DNA from: Candidatus Sacchlamyda saccharinae
GTDB lineage: Bacteria; Chlamydiota; Chlamydiia; Chlamydiales; Rhabdochlamydiaceae
NCBI GenBank assembly: GCA_030408505.1
Contig: JAUHQI010000004.1
Location: 1 to 64,000 of the forward strand
Direction: 5' to 3'
Length of the DNA stretch: 64,000 nucleotides
Shown here in pieces: positions 25,275 through 34,122 of this stretch. The notes beneath the pieces are model-generated. The model made no database searches and was not told the origin of the DNA. It saw only the letters and a list, made by a program, of their open reading frames with translations. A program made the position numbers and the translations under genes. Each line of letters opens with the position of its first letter. Positions within the stretch are counted from its first letter, which is position 1.

Positions 25275-27428
25275 TTAGGCAAACATTTGGTCTTTGATGG
25301 TGTTGCCGACATGGATGAAATCATCTGCAAGGCGTGAAAGAATTGTCTCCCTTCCTTGTGCATCTTTTTGGATGATCTCTTTTTCCCGAAGATAGGCGAG
25401 AAGGCCTAGGCGTGTCTCTTCATCTTGAACGACAATCCCAGTGAAATACTCGGGCGGAATCCGATCTTTGAACATCACTTCATTTTCGCCACTGAAATTG
25501 AGCCGTTCAACTGTGGTAAAATCGAGAATGTTGTTCCTTTTAAGGTAATCATCTTGAAACCAAAAGAAATCTTCGTGATCGGGATCGAAGATACGGTTGC
25601 CAAAGCTATCGGAGTGGTATTGGTAGGTTCCCAATTCGAGTGCTTTTGGAGATATAGTAAACCGAACAGGGCTTTGGTACGCATACTCGTCAAAGGATTC
25701 GTTTTCACTCGTCACCATTTGGGTGTAAACGCTGTCAGCACCACCTGCAAGATAATCCATTCCCCAACCCAAACCATTTTCTCCGTAATCGTTACGGTCC
25801 CTGGTTTCGTGAGAGAGCATTCCCATCTTAAGCATGGATCCAACACGCCTGTAGAGAGATTCATCTCCTGCTTCTGTCCACCACCAATCTCCCATGACGC
25901 CTGCTGTGAGCCCTTTCGCGCCATTTTTCTGAATCTCATCTGCAAGGCCATCAACAGCCCAGCGCATCTTGCCGGGAAGCGTTTCCCTGAGCTCCATTTT
26001 GGAGAGCCACTGATCAAAGACACCTGCCATTTCTGGAGACTGTTTTAGGATTTCTTGCTTGAATTGATTGAGGGGGAGATCAAAGAAGGGGGCGGTTCTC
26101 TCAAAAAGGGTCGCTTGTTTGGGGGCGAACATGTGAAAGAGGTGACCTATTTTCATCCGGTCGATATCTTCTTGTGCAGAAACTTTTAAAGCATCATCGA
26201 GATTGAGAAAGGAAAGTGCTTCGTGAAAATCGTAGAGGTTTTTCCCTTCATCTACTTGAACAGTGACTCTGTCATAGAGGTTGATCACATCTTTCGAAGC
26301 GCCAATGGATATCTTCCCAAGGCCTTTGAGAGCTACTTCATACGCAGCATTTTGGTCCCACTCCTCGCCCGTTTGCTGAAGAGAAATTCCTTCGACATGC
26401 GAGCCGTACATGTTGAGCAGATCGCTTAAATCTTTTTCAGAGGCATTGCTGAGATCGTCGATGATTCCTTGTAGGCGATCGCGGAAGACGTGGTTGACTT
26501 TGAACTCGAGAGTAGTGTGCCCTCCTTCCTCGCGGAAGGCGATGTTCATCCCCTTTACCTTTTGCTTCCCATAGCCGTAGAAATGAGAGCCAAAATCATG
26601 CTCCACCCCATCGGCATCGACTAGGATGGCTCTGTTGCCATGCATTTTGGCATCGAGATGTTCTAAGGGGTGTCCCTTCATGTCCTGTGGCTCGCCACCC
26701 AGTACAATGGGCTGGTTGTAAAGGTGATCTACCTTGCGCCCTTCTTGGATCCGCTTGACGAAGGTTGCGTACTGCCTCTGAAGTTCATTTCTCCGCTCGA
26801 TAATCTCCATCTGTTGTTTACCTTGATAAAGACGAATCATCCCCATCAACGTTTTGGCTAAAGCCTCAGGGATACGACCTTGGCTCCACTCTTCTCTAGC
26901 TTGAACAAAAGAGACAAATGCCTGGATTAAAAGAGAGGCTAGGACAACTTCCAAAGAGCCTGTCATCATGATGGCGAGATAAATTCCACTCGATAGAGCT
27001 TGCAAAAGCTCTTCACCCGCTTCTTTGTATTGGAGCTGATAAAGGCGCTCTAAAATTTTTACCAAGTTCGCAGTGAGATCAGCACCCGTAGTAATGTATA
27101 GGCCAAGAGTAAAGTTATAAAGCGTTCCAGCTAGGGCTAGCGTTGCTAAGCCCACCTGGAAAACTTGCTGTGCCCCCTCTTGCAAGCTATTTGCACTCAC
27201 AATGCCCGCACCACTAGAGAGAACACGTACGCTGCCCATGCTAAGCGATAGAGCCCTGCCGACGGGCTGGTATAAACTCAAAAAGGGGAGGGCGATATGG
27301 GCGGACCGCTTGGCTATTTCCAAATAGCTTTCGCTTGTTTTATCCTGAGCCAAGTCCTTTTCGTACTGCCGATGGTAAAAGGGCGGTGTAAAAACCCTAT
27401 GCAGATAGTAATCTATTTTATTTTGCAT
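25275..27428 (-). CDS. Large hypothetical membrane-associated protein
   Basis: 717 residues from the ATG at 27428, chosen because a TATAAT-like element lies directly upstream; a GTG start six residues earlier is possible. The N-terminal third has hydrophobic helices (about residues 40-185, including LATLALAGTLYNFTLGLYI), then a long soluble part with no motif I recognise. The soluble part mentions repeated Gly/Asp-rich segments such as DYGENGLGWGMDYLAGG. The pattern of a short soluble N-terminus, a membrane region and a large soluble tail fits a chlamydial effector or membrane protein, but that is inference. Confidence 0.65.
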   Translation of the reverse strand: MQNKIDYYLHRVFTPPFYHRQYEKDLAQDKTSESYLEIAKRSAHIALPFLSLYQPVGRALSLSMGSVRVLSSGAGIVSANSLQEGAQQVFQVGLATLALAGTLYNFTLGLYITTGADLTANLVKILERLYQLQYKEAGEELLQALSSGIYLAIMMTGSLEVVLASLLIQAFVSFVQAREEWSQGRIPEALAKTLMGMIRLYQGKQQMEIIERRNELQRQYATFVKRIQEGRKVDHLYNQPIVLGGEPQDMKGHPLEHLDAKMHGNRAILVDADGVEHDFGSHFYGYGKQKVKGMNIAFREEGGHTTLEFKVNHVFRDRLQGIIDDLSNASEKDLSDLLNMYGSHVEGISLQQTGEEWDQNAAYEVALKGLGKISIGASKDVINLYDRVTVQVDEGKNLYDFHEALSFLNLDDALKVSAQEDIDRMKIGHLFHMFAPKQATLFERTAPFFDLPLNQFKQEILKQSPEMAGVFDQWLSKMELRETLPGKMRWAVDGLADEIQKNGAKGLTAGVMGDWWWTEAGDESLYRRVGSMLKMGMLSHETRDRNDYGENGLGWGMDYLAGGADSVYTQMVTSENESFDEYAYQSPVRFTISPKALELGTYQYHSDSFGNRIFDPDHEDFFWFQDDYLKRNNILDFTTVERLNFSGENEVMFKDRIPPEYFTGIVVQDEETRLGLLAYLREKEIIQKDAQGRETILSRLADDFIHVGNTIKDQMFA

Positions 27429-27465
27429 GTTGATATTATAGCACAATAAGGTGATAATACTAACT
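27429..27465. promoter_or_regulatory. Divergent promoter region
   Basis: Only 37 bases separate the start codons at 27428 (minus) and 27466 (plus). It holds TATAAT-like sequence for the minus strand and GATAAT (27452-27457) for the plus strand, so the -35 elements would lie in or near the opposite gene. Confidence 0.4.
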
Positions 27466-27936
27466 ATGAATAAATTGTTTTTATTAAGTCTTATTTTTTC
27501 TTGTAATTTGGCGTTTGCAAATTGTTCTTACAGCTCTCAATTAAAATATTTATGGGACAAAGCTTGCTATGAGAAATCAGCTGCTACAAAAGAATTTCTT
27601 CCTCAAAACCTCGAAGAATTTCTTACCAGCAGTGCAGAGAAACTAAAGGAAGGAGATAAGCTTATTCTGGCCTTCTATCCCACCCAATGTGGTTTTGATA
27701 CCATTGCAGAGGAGACCCACGCTTTTACGGAGATGCAAGAGTTTTATTCAATGGTGACAGAGCTTGGATATAAAGTAGTTTACTGCGCACCTGAAAGGCA
27801 CTTTGCAGAGTTTGAAAGCCATGAAGAGCTTGAATCTTTCATGCAAACCACGTTTTCTACCCATCTTGATAGAGAAGAGACTCCTCTTCGCGTTCCCACC
27901 AAAATTATTTTTGTAGAGTTGCAAAAGCTGAATTAA
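27466..27936 (+). CDS. Exported hypothetical protein
   Basis: 156 residues from the ATG at 27466, chosen because a signal peptide (MNKLFLLSLIFSCNLAFA) starts there. The mature part is acidic and helical in the middle, with no recognised domain. It is divergent from the large unknown gene and convergent with corA, overlapping it by four bases. Confidence 0.65.
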   Translation: MNKLFLLSLIFSCNLAFANCSYSSQLKYLWDKACYEKSAATKEFLPQNLEEFLTSSAEKLKEGDKLILAFYPTQCGFDTIAEETHAFTEMQEFYSMVTELGYKVVYCAPERHFAEFESHEELESFMQTTFSTHLDREETPLRVPTKIIFVELQKLN

Positions 27937-28853
27937 AGCCAGCCCTTCTTGCGGAAGATCCAAAGGCCGAAGACGGAAAGGATGGCGGTGAAGGTCATTA
28001 CGATGCCAAAGGCAAAGGTATTCTTCGCCAAAGGCAGATTGACGTTCATCCCGTAGACGCTGGCAATCATGGTAGGGATGCTGAGGATGATGGTGAGGGA
28101 AGTTAAGAGTTTGATGGTTTTGTGCAGGTTGTTGGCGAAGATGATCTGGTAAGCATCCCGTAGGGATCGGATTGATTTGAGGACGATGCCACAGAGTTCT
28201 TCAGATTGGCGGATCGAGTTGAGGCAATCTTCGATGAGCACTTGCTCTTTTTCATAGAGGCTGGTGAATCGACCGCTGTGGATCCCTTCAAGGACCGAGC
28301 GGGTTGGCACGAGGCTAGAGAGGTACTGATTCAGTACCTCTTCGTTTTTGGTGAGCGTTGTGATGTCATCACTTTCTACGTGGACCATTTCTTTTTCTGC
28401 TGAGAGGACGTTGTAGCGGACCCGTCTGATTTGTCCGGTAAACTCTTGGTTGATTTTCATAAGGATGAGGATGAGGAGTTTGGTGCTTTGGAGTGTGGAG
28501 AACTTGTTTTTTTGCGACAGGAAATTTTTCACTAGAAGAGAGCGATGGGGGGAGACTGTGATGAAGTAATGGTTGGCGAGGATGAGGGTGAGGGTGGAGG
28601 TGTAGAGGCCTACTTCTTGGTCAGTGGGGTAGCGGGTGAAGATGAGCAGGTTGTGGTCACTCCGCTCGATGCGGGGGATCTCGTACTTGTCGAGACAGTC
28701 AAGAAGATCGGCGTATTCAATTTTGGTTAGGCGTGCAAGCTCTTCTAGATCGGTGGTGGTCGCTTCGTCGACGTGGATCCAGCATCCATCGCGCACCTCG
28801 TTAAGCTGCTGGATATCTTCGTCCTTGGCTTTCTTATAATAGATCTTGAGCAT
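27933..28853 (-). CDS. corA: CorA-like magnesium/divalent cation transporter
   Basis: 306 residues. A long cytoplasmic N-terminal domain is followed by two C-terminal helices with the signature YGMNVNLP (GMN loop) between them. Pentameric CorA channels import Mg2+ and sometimes Co2+ or Ni2+. The terminal segment is basic (WIFRKKGWL). It converges on the exported gene. Confidence 0.92.
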   Translation of the reverse strand: MLKIYYKKAKDEDIQQLNEVRDGCWIHVDEATTTDLEELARLTKIEYADLLDCLDKYEIPRIERSDHNLLIFTRYPTDQEVGLYTSTLTLILANHYFITVSPHRSLLVKNFLSQKNKFSTLQSTKLLILILMKINQEFTGQIRRVRYNVLSAEKEMVHVESDDITTLTKNEEVLNQYLSSLVPTRSVLEGIHSGRFTSLYEKEQVLIEDCLNSIRQSEELCGIVLKSIRSLRDAYQIIFANNLHKTIKLLTSLTIILSIPTMIASVYGMNVNLPLAKNTFAFGIVMTFTAILSVFGLWIFRKKGWL

Positions 28854-28880
28854 CCCTTACGCATCGCACAAGGTCTAGAT

Positions 28881-29909
28881 TTATTGCAAGGCAGCGAGCT
28901 TCTTTTCTAGCTCGTCGATGCGGCGGGCGTAGGTATCAATTTTGCGGGTGTGGACCTGGGTTTTGTTGTGTTGGGCCAGGGTCATGACGGGGCCGCCTGC
29001 ATACCGTCCGCTCTTGGTGATCGATTTGCTCACGCCGCCGCGGGTGGCGATCATGACAAAGTCGGTGATCTCGAGGTGGCCAACGATGCCGACTTGGCCG
29101 CCCATCATAACGTTACGGCCTGTTTTGGTAGTGCCTGCGATCCCTGTTTGGGCGGCAATGATGTTGTGCTGGCCAATCTCGACGTTGTGGGCGATCTGGA
29201 CCAGGTTGTCGATTTTGGTCCCTTTACCGATGCGGGTGGTTTTAAAGCGGGCTCTGTCGACGGTGGTGTTGGCGCCGATCTCTACATTGTCTTCGAGAAT
29301 CACGTTGCCGAGCTGCTCTAGCTTGGTGTGCTCGCCGGTTTCATTTGTGGTGTAGCCAAAGCCGCAGGAGCCGATCACCGCTCCGGGCTGGAGGATGACG
29401 CGGTCTGCGAGGGAGCAGTATTCGCGGACGGTGACATGGGCATGGAGGTGGCAGTTTGAGCCGATCTGGACGCCGGGATAGAGGGTAACGTGGGGGTCGA
29501 TGGTAGTATTGGGGCCGATGGAGGTGTCTTGGTCGATGACGGCGTAGGGGCCGATGGTGACGTTCTCAGCGATTTGGGCTGAAGGGTGGACGATCGCGGT
29601 AGGATGGATGCCTGTAAAGCCTGAGGGTTTGCGGTTTTTTTGGAGAGCTTCAGCGATTTGCTGAAAGGTGCGAGAAGGGTCGGATGAGATGAGGAAATTT
29701 TGGTTTGAAGGGAGCTCTTCTTCTTCACTTACACAGATCACGCCAGCTTGAGTTTGGGTAAGGAGGGGAGTGTACTTGGTGTTAGCAAGAAAAGAGGCAT
29801 CAGTGGGAGTGGCAGAGGCTAGGTCTGCAACGTTTTCAATGGTCTTCTCAGGGTCCCCCTGGAGACGAGCTCCAGTGAGACTTGCTAGGCTAGCTAGAGT
29901 ATGGTTCAT
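28881..29909 (-). CDS. lpxD: UDP-3-O-(acyl)glucosamine N-acyltransferase
   Basis: 342 residues. An N-terminal uridine-binding domain is followed by left-handed beta-helix hexapeptide repeats (about residues 100-310), with IAHNVEIGQHNIIAAQTGIAG holding the catalytic histidine region. A coiled C-terminal tail ends it. It adds the second acyl chain in lipid A synthesis. Its ATG shares a base with the skp stop (TAATG), indicating translational coupling. Confidence 0.96.
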   Translation of the reverse strand: MNHTLASLASLTGARLQGDPEKTIENVADLASATPTDASFLANTKYTPLLTQTQAGVICVSEEEELPSNQNFLISSDPSRTFQQIAEALQKNRKPSGFTGIHPTAIVHPSAQIAENVTIGPYAVIDQDTSIGPNTTIDPHVTLYPGVQIGSNCHLHAHVTVREYCSLADRVILQPGAVIGSCGFGYTTNETGEHTKLEQLGNVILEDNVEIGANTTVDRARFKTTRIGKGTKIDNLVQIAHNVEIGQHNIIAAQTGIAGTTKTGRNVMMGGQVGIVGHLEITDFVMIATRGGVSKSITKSGRYAGGPVMTLAQHNKTQVHTRKIDTYARRIDELEKKLAALQ

Positions 29910-30466
29910 TACTTTGCACTTTCCGGTTTGGGAGCGGATTGTTGATCAAAGACTTTGTCCATTTCTGCGACGACAAGATTTGTCACGTCGAGGGTAGGAG
30001 CAGCGAAGAAGCAGGCTTCTTTACTCATGACCATATTGAGTTTTTTGTCTTTGGCTACTCTTTCAGAAGCTTCTTGTATACCAGCGCCGATCGACTGCAT
30101 AACTTTCATATTAGCTTGTTGCATCACTTGGTAATACTGATTTTGGTAGCGGCTCATTTCTTCGTTGAGCATACGGAACTTGTTTTTCATCTCTTCTTCT
30201 GCTTCAGGAGAAAGGCCATCCATGTAGTCGGCATCGTTGAATTTTGCTGCGATCTCATTGATTTGCTTCTCGGTGTCTTCGAGCAGTGAGCTCATTTGAT
30301 CTTTAAGAGCGTCAAAAGATGACTGTTCTTGCTTGCCGAGCTTGGAGTCGGACATACAGCTTGTGAAGTTGACAACACCTACGGAGGGTTTTGGCTCGGG
30401 AGCTGCGAAACTTGTGCTAGATAGACCTAGAATCACAAGGGTTGAAAATAGAGTTTTGCGGATCAT
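29909..30466 (-). CDS. skp: Periplasmic chaperone Skp/OmpH
   Basis: 185 residues with a signal peptide (to about AAPEP) and a long coiled-coil middle (LLEDTEKQINEIAAKFND, NEEMSRYQNQYYQVMQQ), the tentacle architecture of Skp. It holds unfolded outer-membrane proteins on their way to BamA, whose gene lies immediately upstream. Standard bacterial Skp is about 160 residues, so this one is slightly long. Confidence 0.93.
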   Translation of the reverse strand: MIRKTLFSTLVILGLSSTSFAAPEPKPSVGVVNFTSCMSDSKLGKQEQSSFDALKDQMSSLLEDTEKQINEIAAKFNDADYMDGLSPEAEEEMKNKFRMLNEEMSRYQNQYYQVMQQANMKVMQSIGAGIQEASERVAKDKKLNMVMSKEACFFAAPTLDVTNLVVAEMDKVFDQQSAPKPESAK

Positions 30467-30487
30467 GTAATCTCCTTAAAATTTGGG

Positions 30488-32893
30488 TTAAAATTGTCCA
30501 CCGAGCGAGAAGAAGAATCTTCGCTCTGTCCCTTCAAGCGGGTTGACTGGTATACCGTATCCAAGTGTGATGGGGACTTTGCCTAAAACATCAATGTTGA
30601 CTCCCACACCATAACTCATCCGGTAGGTTCCAAAATCAAACACTTGGTTCGATACGTAACCGGCATCAATAAAGGCAAAGGCGTCGAGGATGGGGAGGAT
30701 TTCTTGGACGTATTCCATCGTGACAAGAGAGGAACTAATACCCCCTGTTGGATCACTGAGTCCTTTCTTTTCTTCGCCATCTTTTTTCTCTTCGTCAAAG
30801 CGGGGGCCGAGGATAAAGTCTTTATAACCACGAACCGAGGCCACACCACCAAGGAAGAAACGCTCACTTAGAGGAATGTCTTTAAACTCGCTTGAAATAC
30901 CAAAAGGGACAATGAAGCGGAAGTCGGTCCGGTATTTCATGTAGCCTCTACGCCATAGGGGAGTGAAGAAGCTGTTGATGGAGGCTGCTCGGAAGAAGTT
31001 GAGATCTCCCCCAAGTCCGACCACTTCACCTTCCAGTGCAGAGCGGATCCCGCGATGCGGTTTGAAAGGGTTGTCGGTCGAATCATAAACGAGGTTTGCT
31101 CCCGCACCAGAGAGTATACCGTTGCGACTCGCATTTGTGATTTTATCTTCATTGCTCTCAGCTCTTTTGATATCATCATCGATGTTGATGTCGTAGTTTT
31201 TAACCCGGTACTTAAAGCTATAAGAGAGGTACGGACTTATAGGGTAAGAAAGAAAGGTGCCGAAGTTATACGTGGCGATGTTGTAGTCTCTTGATTGTAG
31301 TTCGTTCTTCACGTTTGCAGAAGCTTCAAATCCAAGTCTCCAGAGCGAATCGAGGAAATAGGGGGTGATCCAAGAGACCATGTAGCCTTGGTTTTTGGCT
31401 CCAAAAGTAGCGCGCATGTGGAGGAATTCGCCACCGCCGCGCATGCCAGAGAGGCCGTCGCTGCCAACTCTACCAAGTCCACGGTAGTTGAAATTTTTCT
31501 CTTGCAGATCGAGTGAGCCAAAAATGCTATCTGCTGAGCTAAATCCACCAGAGAGGCTGACATTTCCTGTTTGTTGCTCTTCTACTTCGATGTAGATGTC
31601 GCGGAAGTTGTCGCCAAGGGATAAATCGTCTTGGGTTCGGACGGCATAGACATTCACTGTTTTGAAGTAGCCGATATTTTCCAGACGCGCTTGCGTGACT
31701 TTGAGTTTTAGGGAGTCGAACGTCTCTCCAGGAACGAGGAGGGACTCGCGCAAAATAACCCGATCTTCGGTCTGGACATTCCCGATGATGCGGATCATCC
31801 CGATCCGGTATTCCCGCCCTTCATCAACGTGGAAATGGACATTATAGACCGGCGCTGTTTGTGAGAGCTGTGTCTCATAGGTCACGCTCGTATCGATAAA
31901 GCCCTTACGGCCGTAAAGGTCTTTGATTTGCTCAGTGGTCTTTTGGAGTTTTTCTGGAGAATAGATCCCATCAGGTCTTGCAGAGAAAATCTTTTCTACT
32001 TCTTCATCGGTAAATAGGACATTGCCATCAAAGCTTACTTGCCCAAAATGGTACTGGGGGCCTTTGTCCACTTCGATGTCGATGACGATTTTACCGTTTT
32101 TAGCTTCCAATAGCTGAATCTGTACTCTCGCATCAGCAAAACCTTCATTCTGAAGGAACTCGAAAATCGTGAGGCGATCTTGCTCGAGAGCCTCTTCCAT
32201 GAATCTGCCTTTACCAGTAAACCAGCTTGTCAGTGCGCTATACTTTTTTGTGTAGAGTTTGTGCAGGATAGCACTCTCTTCCTTCTTCGAAAACCCTTTG
32301 AAGACGATGTCATCGACCTTACCTGCCATCCCTTCAGATACAGTAACTATGATGTCTACTTCGCCCGTTTTTGGATCGGGGACGAGGCGGTATGAGAGCT
32401 CAGACTCAAAGTATCCCTTTTTGATGTAGTACTCTTTGACCTTGTTGAACGCTTGATTAAATTCTGTCCGGTTGAAAAGTATTCCAGGCTTGATATCGAG
32501 CTCTTTCTTAAGAGTACGAACCTTCACGTGCTGGTTACCTTCCCACTCAATCTTGTTGATGATTGGACGGAGCCAAACTTTTACAATAATATCGACCCGG
32601 CCGTCTTCGACATTGATCTGGGGTTCGATCCGGTCGTACTCACCAGCAAGCTGTTTCAAGTCTTGGTCAAACACATACTGGGAGAAGGGATCGCCTTCTC
32701 TTGTGCTCATTTTTGCCGAAACGGTTTGCTTATCAAAAGATGAGCCTTCGGGGAGATTTTCAACTTTAATTTCCACCTTTCCCACGCGCCGATTTTCGTA
32801 AGCTTGCATAGAGGGTGGATCCTGCGCCGCTCCTTTATTGGAAAGGCCGGAGGATAAGACTAGGGAAAGACAGAGAAGGAGTTTGTTATTCAT
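30488..32893 (-). CDS. bamA: Outer-membrane assembly factor BamA (Omp85)
   Basis: 801 residues from the ATG at 32893, where a signal peptide (MNNKLLLCLSLVLSSG) begins. POTRA repeats occupy roughly residues 50-430 and the C-terminal 16-strand barrel follows. VRGYKDF, in place of the usual VRGF/VRGY, lies in the lid loop, and the protein ends in phenylalanine (FFFSLGGQF). It folds and inserts barrel proteins such as the porins in this window. Order bamA-skp-lpxD matches Chlamydia. Confidence 0.96.
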   Translation of the reverse strand: MNNKLLLCLSLVLSSGLSNKGAAQDPPSMQAYENRRVGKVEIKVENLPEGSSFDKQTVSAKMSTREGDPFSQYVFDQDLKQLAGEYDRIEPQINVEDGRVDIIVKVWLRPIINKIEWEGNQHVKVRTLKKELDIKPGILFNRTEFNQAFNKVKEYYIKKGYFESELSYRLVPDPKTGEVDIIVTVSEGMAGKVDDIVFKGFSKKEESAILHKLYTKKYSALTSWFTGKGRFMEEALEQDRLTIFEFLQNEGFADARVQIQLLEAKNGKIVIDIEVDKGPQYHFGQVSFDGNVLFTDEEVEKIFSARPDGIYSPEKLQKTTEQIKDLYGRKGFIDTSVTYETQLSQTAPVYNVHFHVDEGREYRIGMIRIIGNVQTEDRVILRESLLVPGETFDSLKLKVTQARLENIGYFKTVNVYAVRTQDDLSLGDNFRDIYIEVEEQQTGNVSLSGGFSSADSIFGSLDLQEKNFNYRGLGRVGSDGLSGMRGGGEFLHMRATFGAKNQGYMVSWITPYFLDSLWRLGFEASANVKNELQSRDYNIATYNFGTFLSYPISPYLSYSFKYRVKNYDINIDDDIKRAESNEDKITNASRNGILSGAGANLVYDSTDNPFKPHRGIRSALEGEVVGLGGDLNFFRAASINSFFTPLWRRGYMKYRTDFRFIVPFGISSEFKDIPLSERFFLGGVASVRGYKDFILGPRFDEEKKDGEEKKGLSDPTGGISSSLVTMEYVQEILPILDAFAFIDAGYVSNQVFDFGTYRMSYGVGVNIDVLGKVPITLGYGIPVNPLEGTERRFFFSLGGQF

Positions 32894-32983
32894 ACCTTCA
32901 GAATTATAGGCAGCTAGCGCAAATTCCGCCAACCCTAAAATTTCCCTAAAGAAGATGGTATTGGGGAATTAGGAGTTGGTTTA

Positions 32984-33420
32984 GGGCCGCAATACATTTT
33001 TTTGCGAGATGATCCTCTGGTCATCTCGTCCAGCACTGACGTGTCTTGAGCTGTTTAGGCTGTGGTAAATCGGACCCTACGCTCGCGGCGCCGTGCATAG
33101 CACTGATCACCGCTCACACGGGCCAATTTCCCTTTGCCATAATAGCCATCGGCTGCGAGAGCATCTCGGCAGGACTCCGCCCACCTCGATGTCGTCTCGC
33201 AGAGTCCGTTCAAAGCAGGTAAGCGCTCATTTAATTTCATGTGGCCCTCCAGAGGACGAGAAAGGGGGCGGAGCCGAGTTTCTCGCTTCTGGAGCCCGAG
33301 GGGGATCAGTGCTACGCACGGCCCTTTGAGCGTAGGATTCGATTTGGCAAAGCGATAGTCTGCTCAAGACGGCGGCGCCGCTGGACAGGGCAGACGAAGT
33401 ATTGCCCCGCAAAAAACCTG
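32984..33420. repeat. Dispersed fold-back repeat, copy 2 (complete, inverted)
   Basis: The 559-base gap between bamA and recR holds this element and no convincing gene. Its two ends are imperfect inverted copies: read on the minus strand, 33420 back to about 33300 repeats the blocks GTCTTGAGC, CCTACGCTC and TAGCACTGATC of the left end in the same order. The left hairpin CGAGATGA/TCATCTCG occupies the same place as CGGGGCA/TGCCCCG of copy 1. The middle has a further long inverted repeat (near 33166-33300). No transposase is present. Confidence 0.8.
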
Positions 33421-33452
33421 TAGAGGCTCTAACCTATCTCTCTACCTGTATT

Positions 33453-34052
33453 TTAAAACGTGTGTCTGCCGGTGAAGGCTTTTTCGAGGGTGCCGTAGTC
33501 GACGAAGTCGAGGGATGAGCCCATTGGGAGGCCGAAGGCCAGGCGGGTGGCTTTGACTCCTTGGAGTTCTAGTTTTTCCTTGAGGAAAAGGGCGGTGGCG
33601 TCCCCTTCGAGGGTGGAGTCGAAGGCGATGATGGCTTCTTTTATCTCTCCTAGAATTAGGCGGTTATGGAGTTTTTCTAGGGTGAGCTGGTCGATGGAGC
33701 GGCCTTCTAGAGGGGATAGGAGGCCTCCTATCACATGGTAGTGCCCTTTGAAAGCGTGGGTCTCTTCAATGGCGTAGACGTCTCGAGGGGAGGAGACAAG
33801 GCAAAGGAGGGAAGGGTCTCGAGAGGGGGAGGTGCAGAAGGAGCAGGTGTTTTGATCTTTGAGACAGCCGCAAGTCTCGCAGGGGGTAACTTTTTCTTTG
33901 AATGTAGCCAATTGATGAGAGAATTTTTTTAGGTCGTCTTCTTTCCAATCGAGTAAGTAGAAGGCAAAGCGCTCGGCTGTTTTGCGGCCTACCCCAGGAA
34001 GTTTTTTTAAGAAAGCAATTAAAGTTAAAATTTCAGTTGGATATTGGTTCAT
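33453..34052 (-). CDS. recR: Recombination protein RecR
   Basis: 199 residues, standard length. A helix-hairpin-helix (KLPGVGRKTAERFAFY), a four-cysteine zinc finger (CETCGCLKDQNTCSFC) and a Toprim domain follow in order. With RecO and RecF it loads RecA at gaps. It lies next to the fab genes, divergent. Confidence 0.96.
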   Translation of the reverse strand: MNQYPTEILTLIAFLKKLPGVGRKTAERFAFYLLDWKEDDLKKFSHQLATFKEKVTPCETCGCLKDQNTCSFCTSPSRDPSLLCLVSSPRDVYAIEETHAFKGHYHVIGGLLSPLEGRSIDQLTLEKLHNRLILGEIKEAIIAFDSTLEGDATALFLKEKLELQGVKATRLAFGLPMGSSLDFVDYGTLEKAFTGRHTF

Positions 34053-34107
34053 AGGTTGCAGTATGTCAAATTTTTAGGTTTTGCTTCAACTTTATAAGAT
34101 GGTGGGA

Positions 34108-34113
34108 TATAAT
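34108..34113 (+). promoter_or_regulatory. -10 element of the fab operon promoter
   Basis: A perfect TATAAT lies ten bases before the fabH start codon. No good -35 hexamer is found at the ideal spacing. The leader would be very short. Confidence 0.4.
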
Positions 34114-34122
34114 AGATGGATT

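Noticed and set aside
25425-26048. A 207-codon plus-strand frame inside the large unknown gene
   Set aside because: No ribosome-binding site and composition typical of antisense frames; the minus frame has a long uninterrupted run and promoter.
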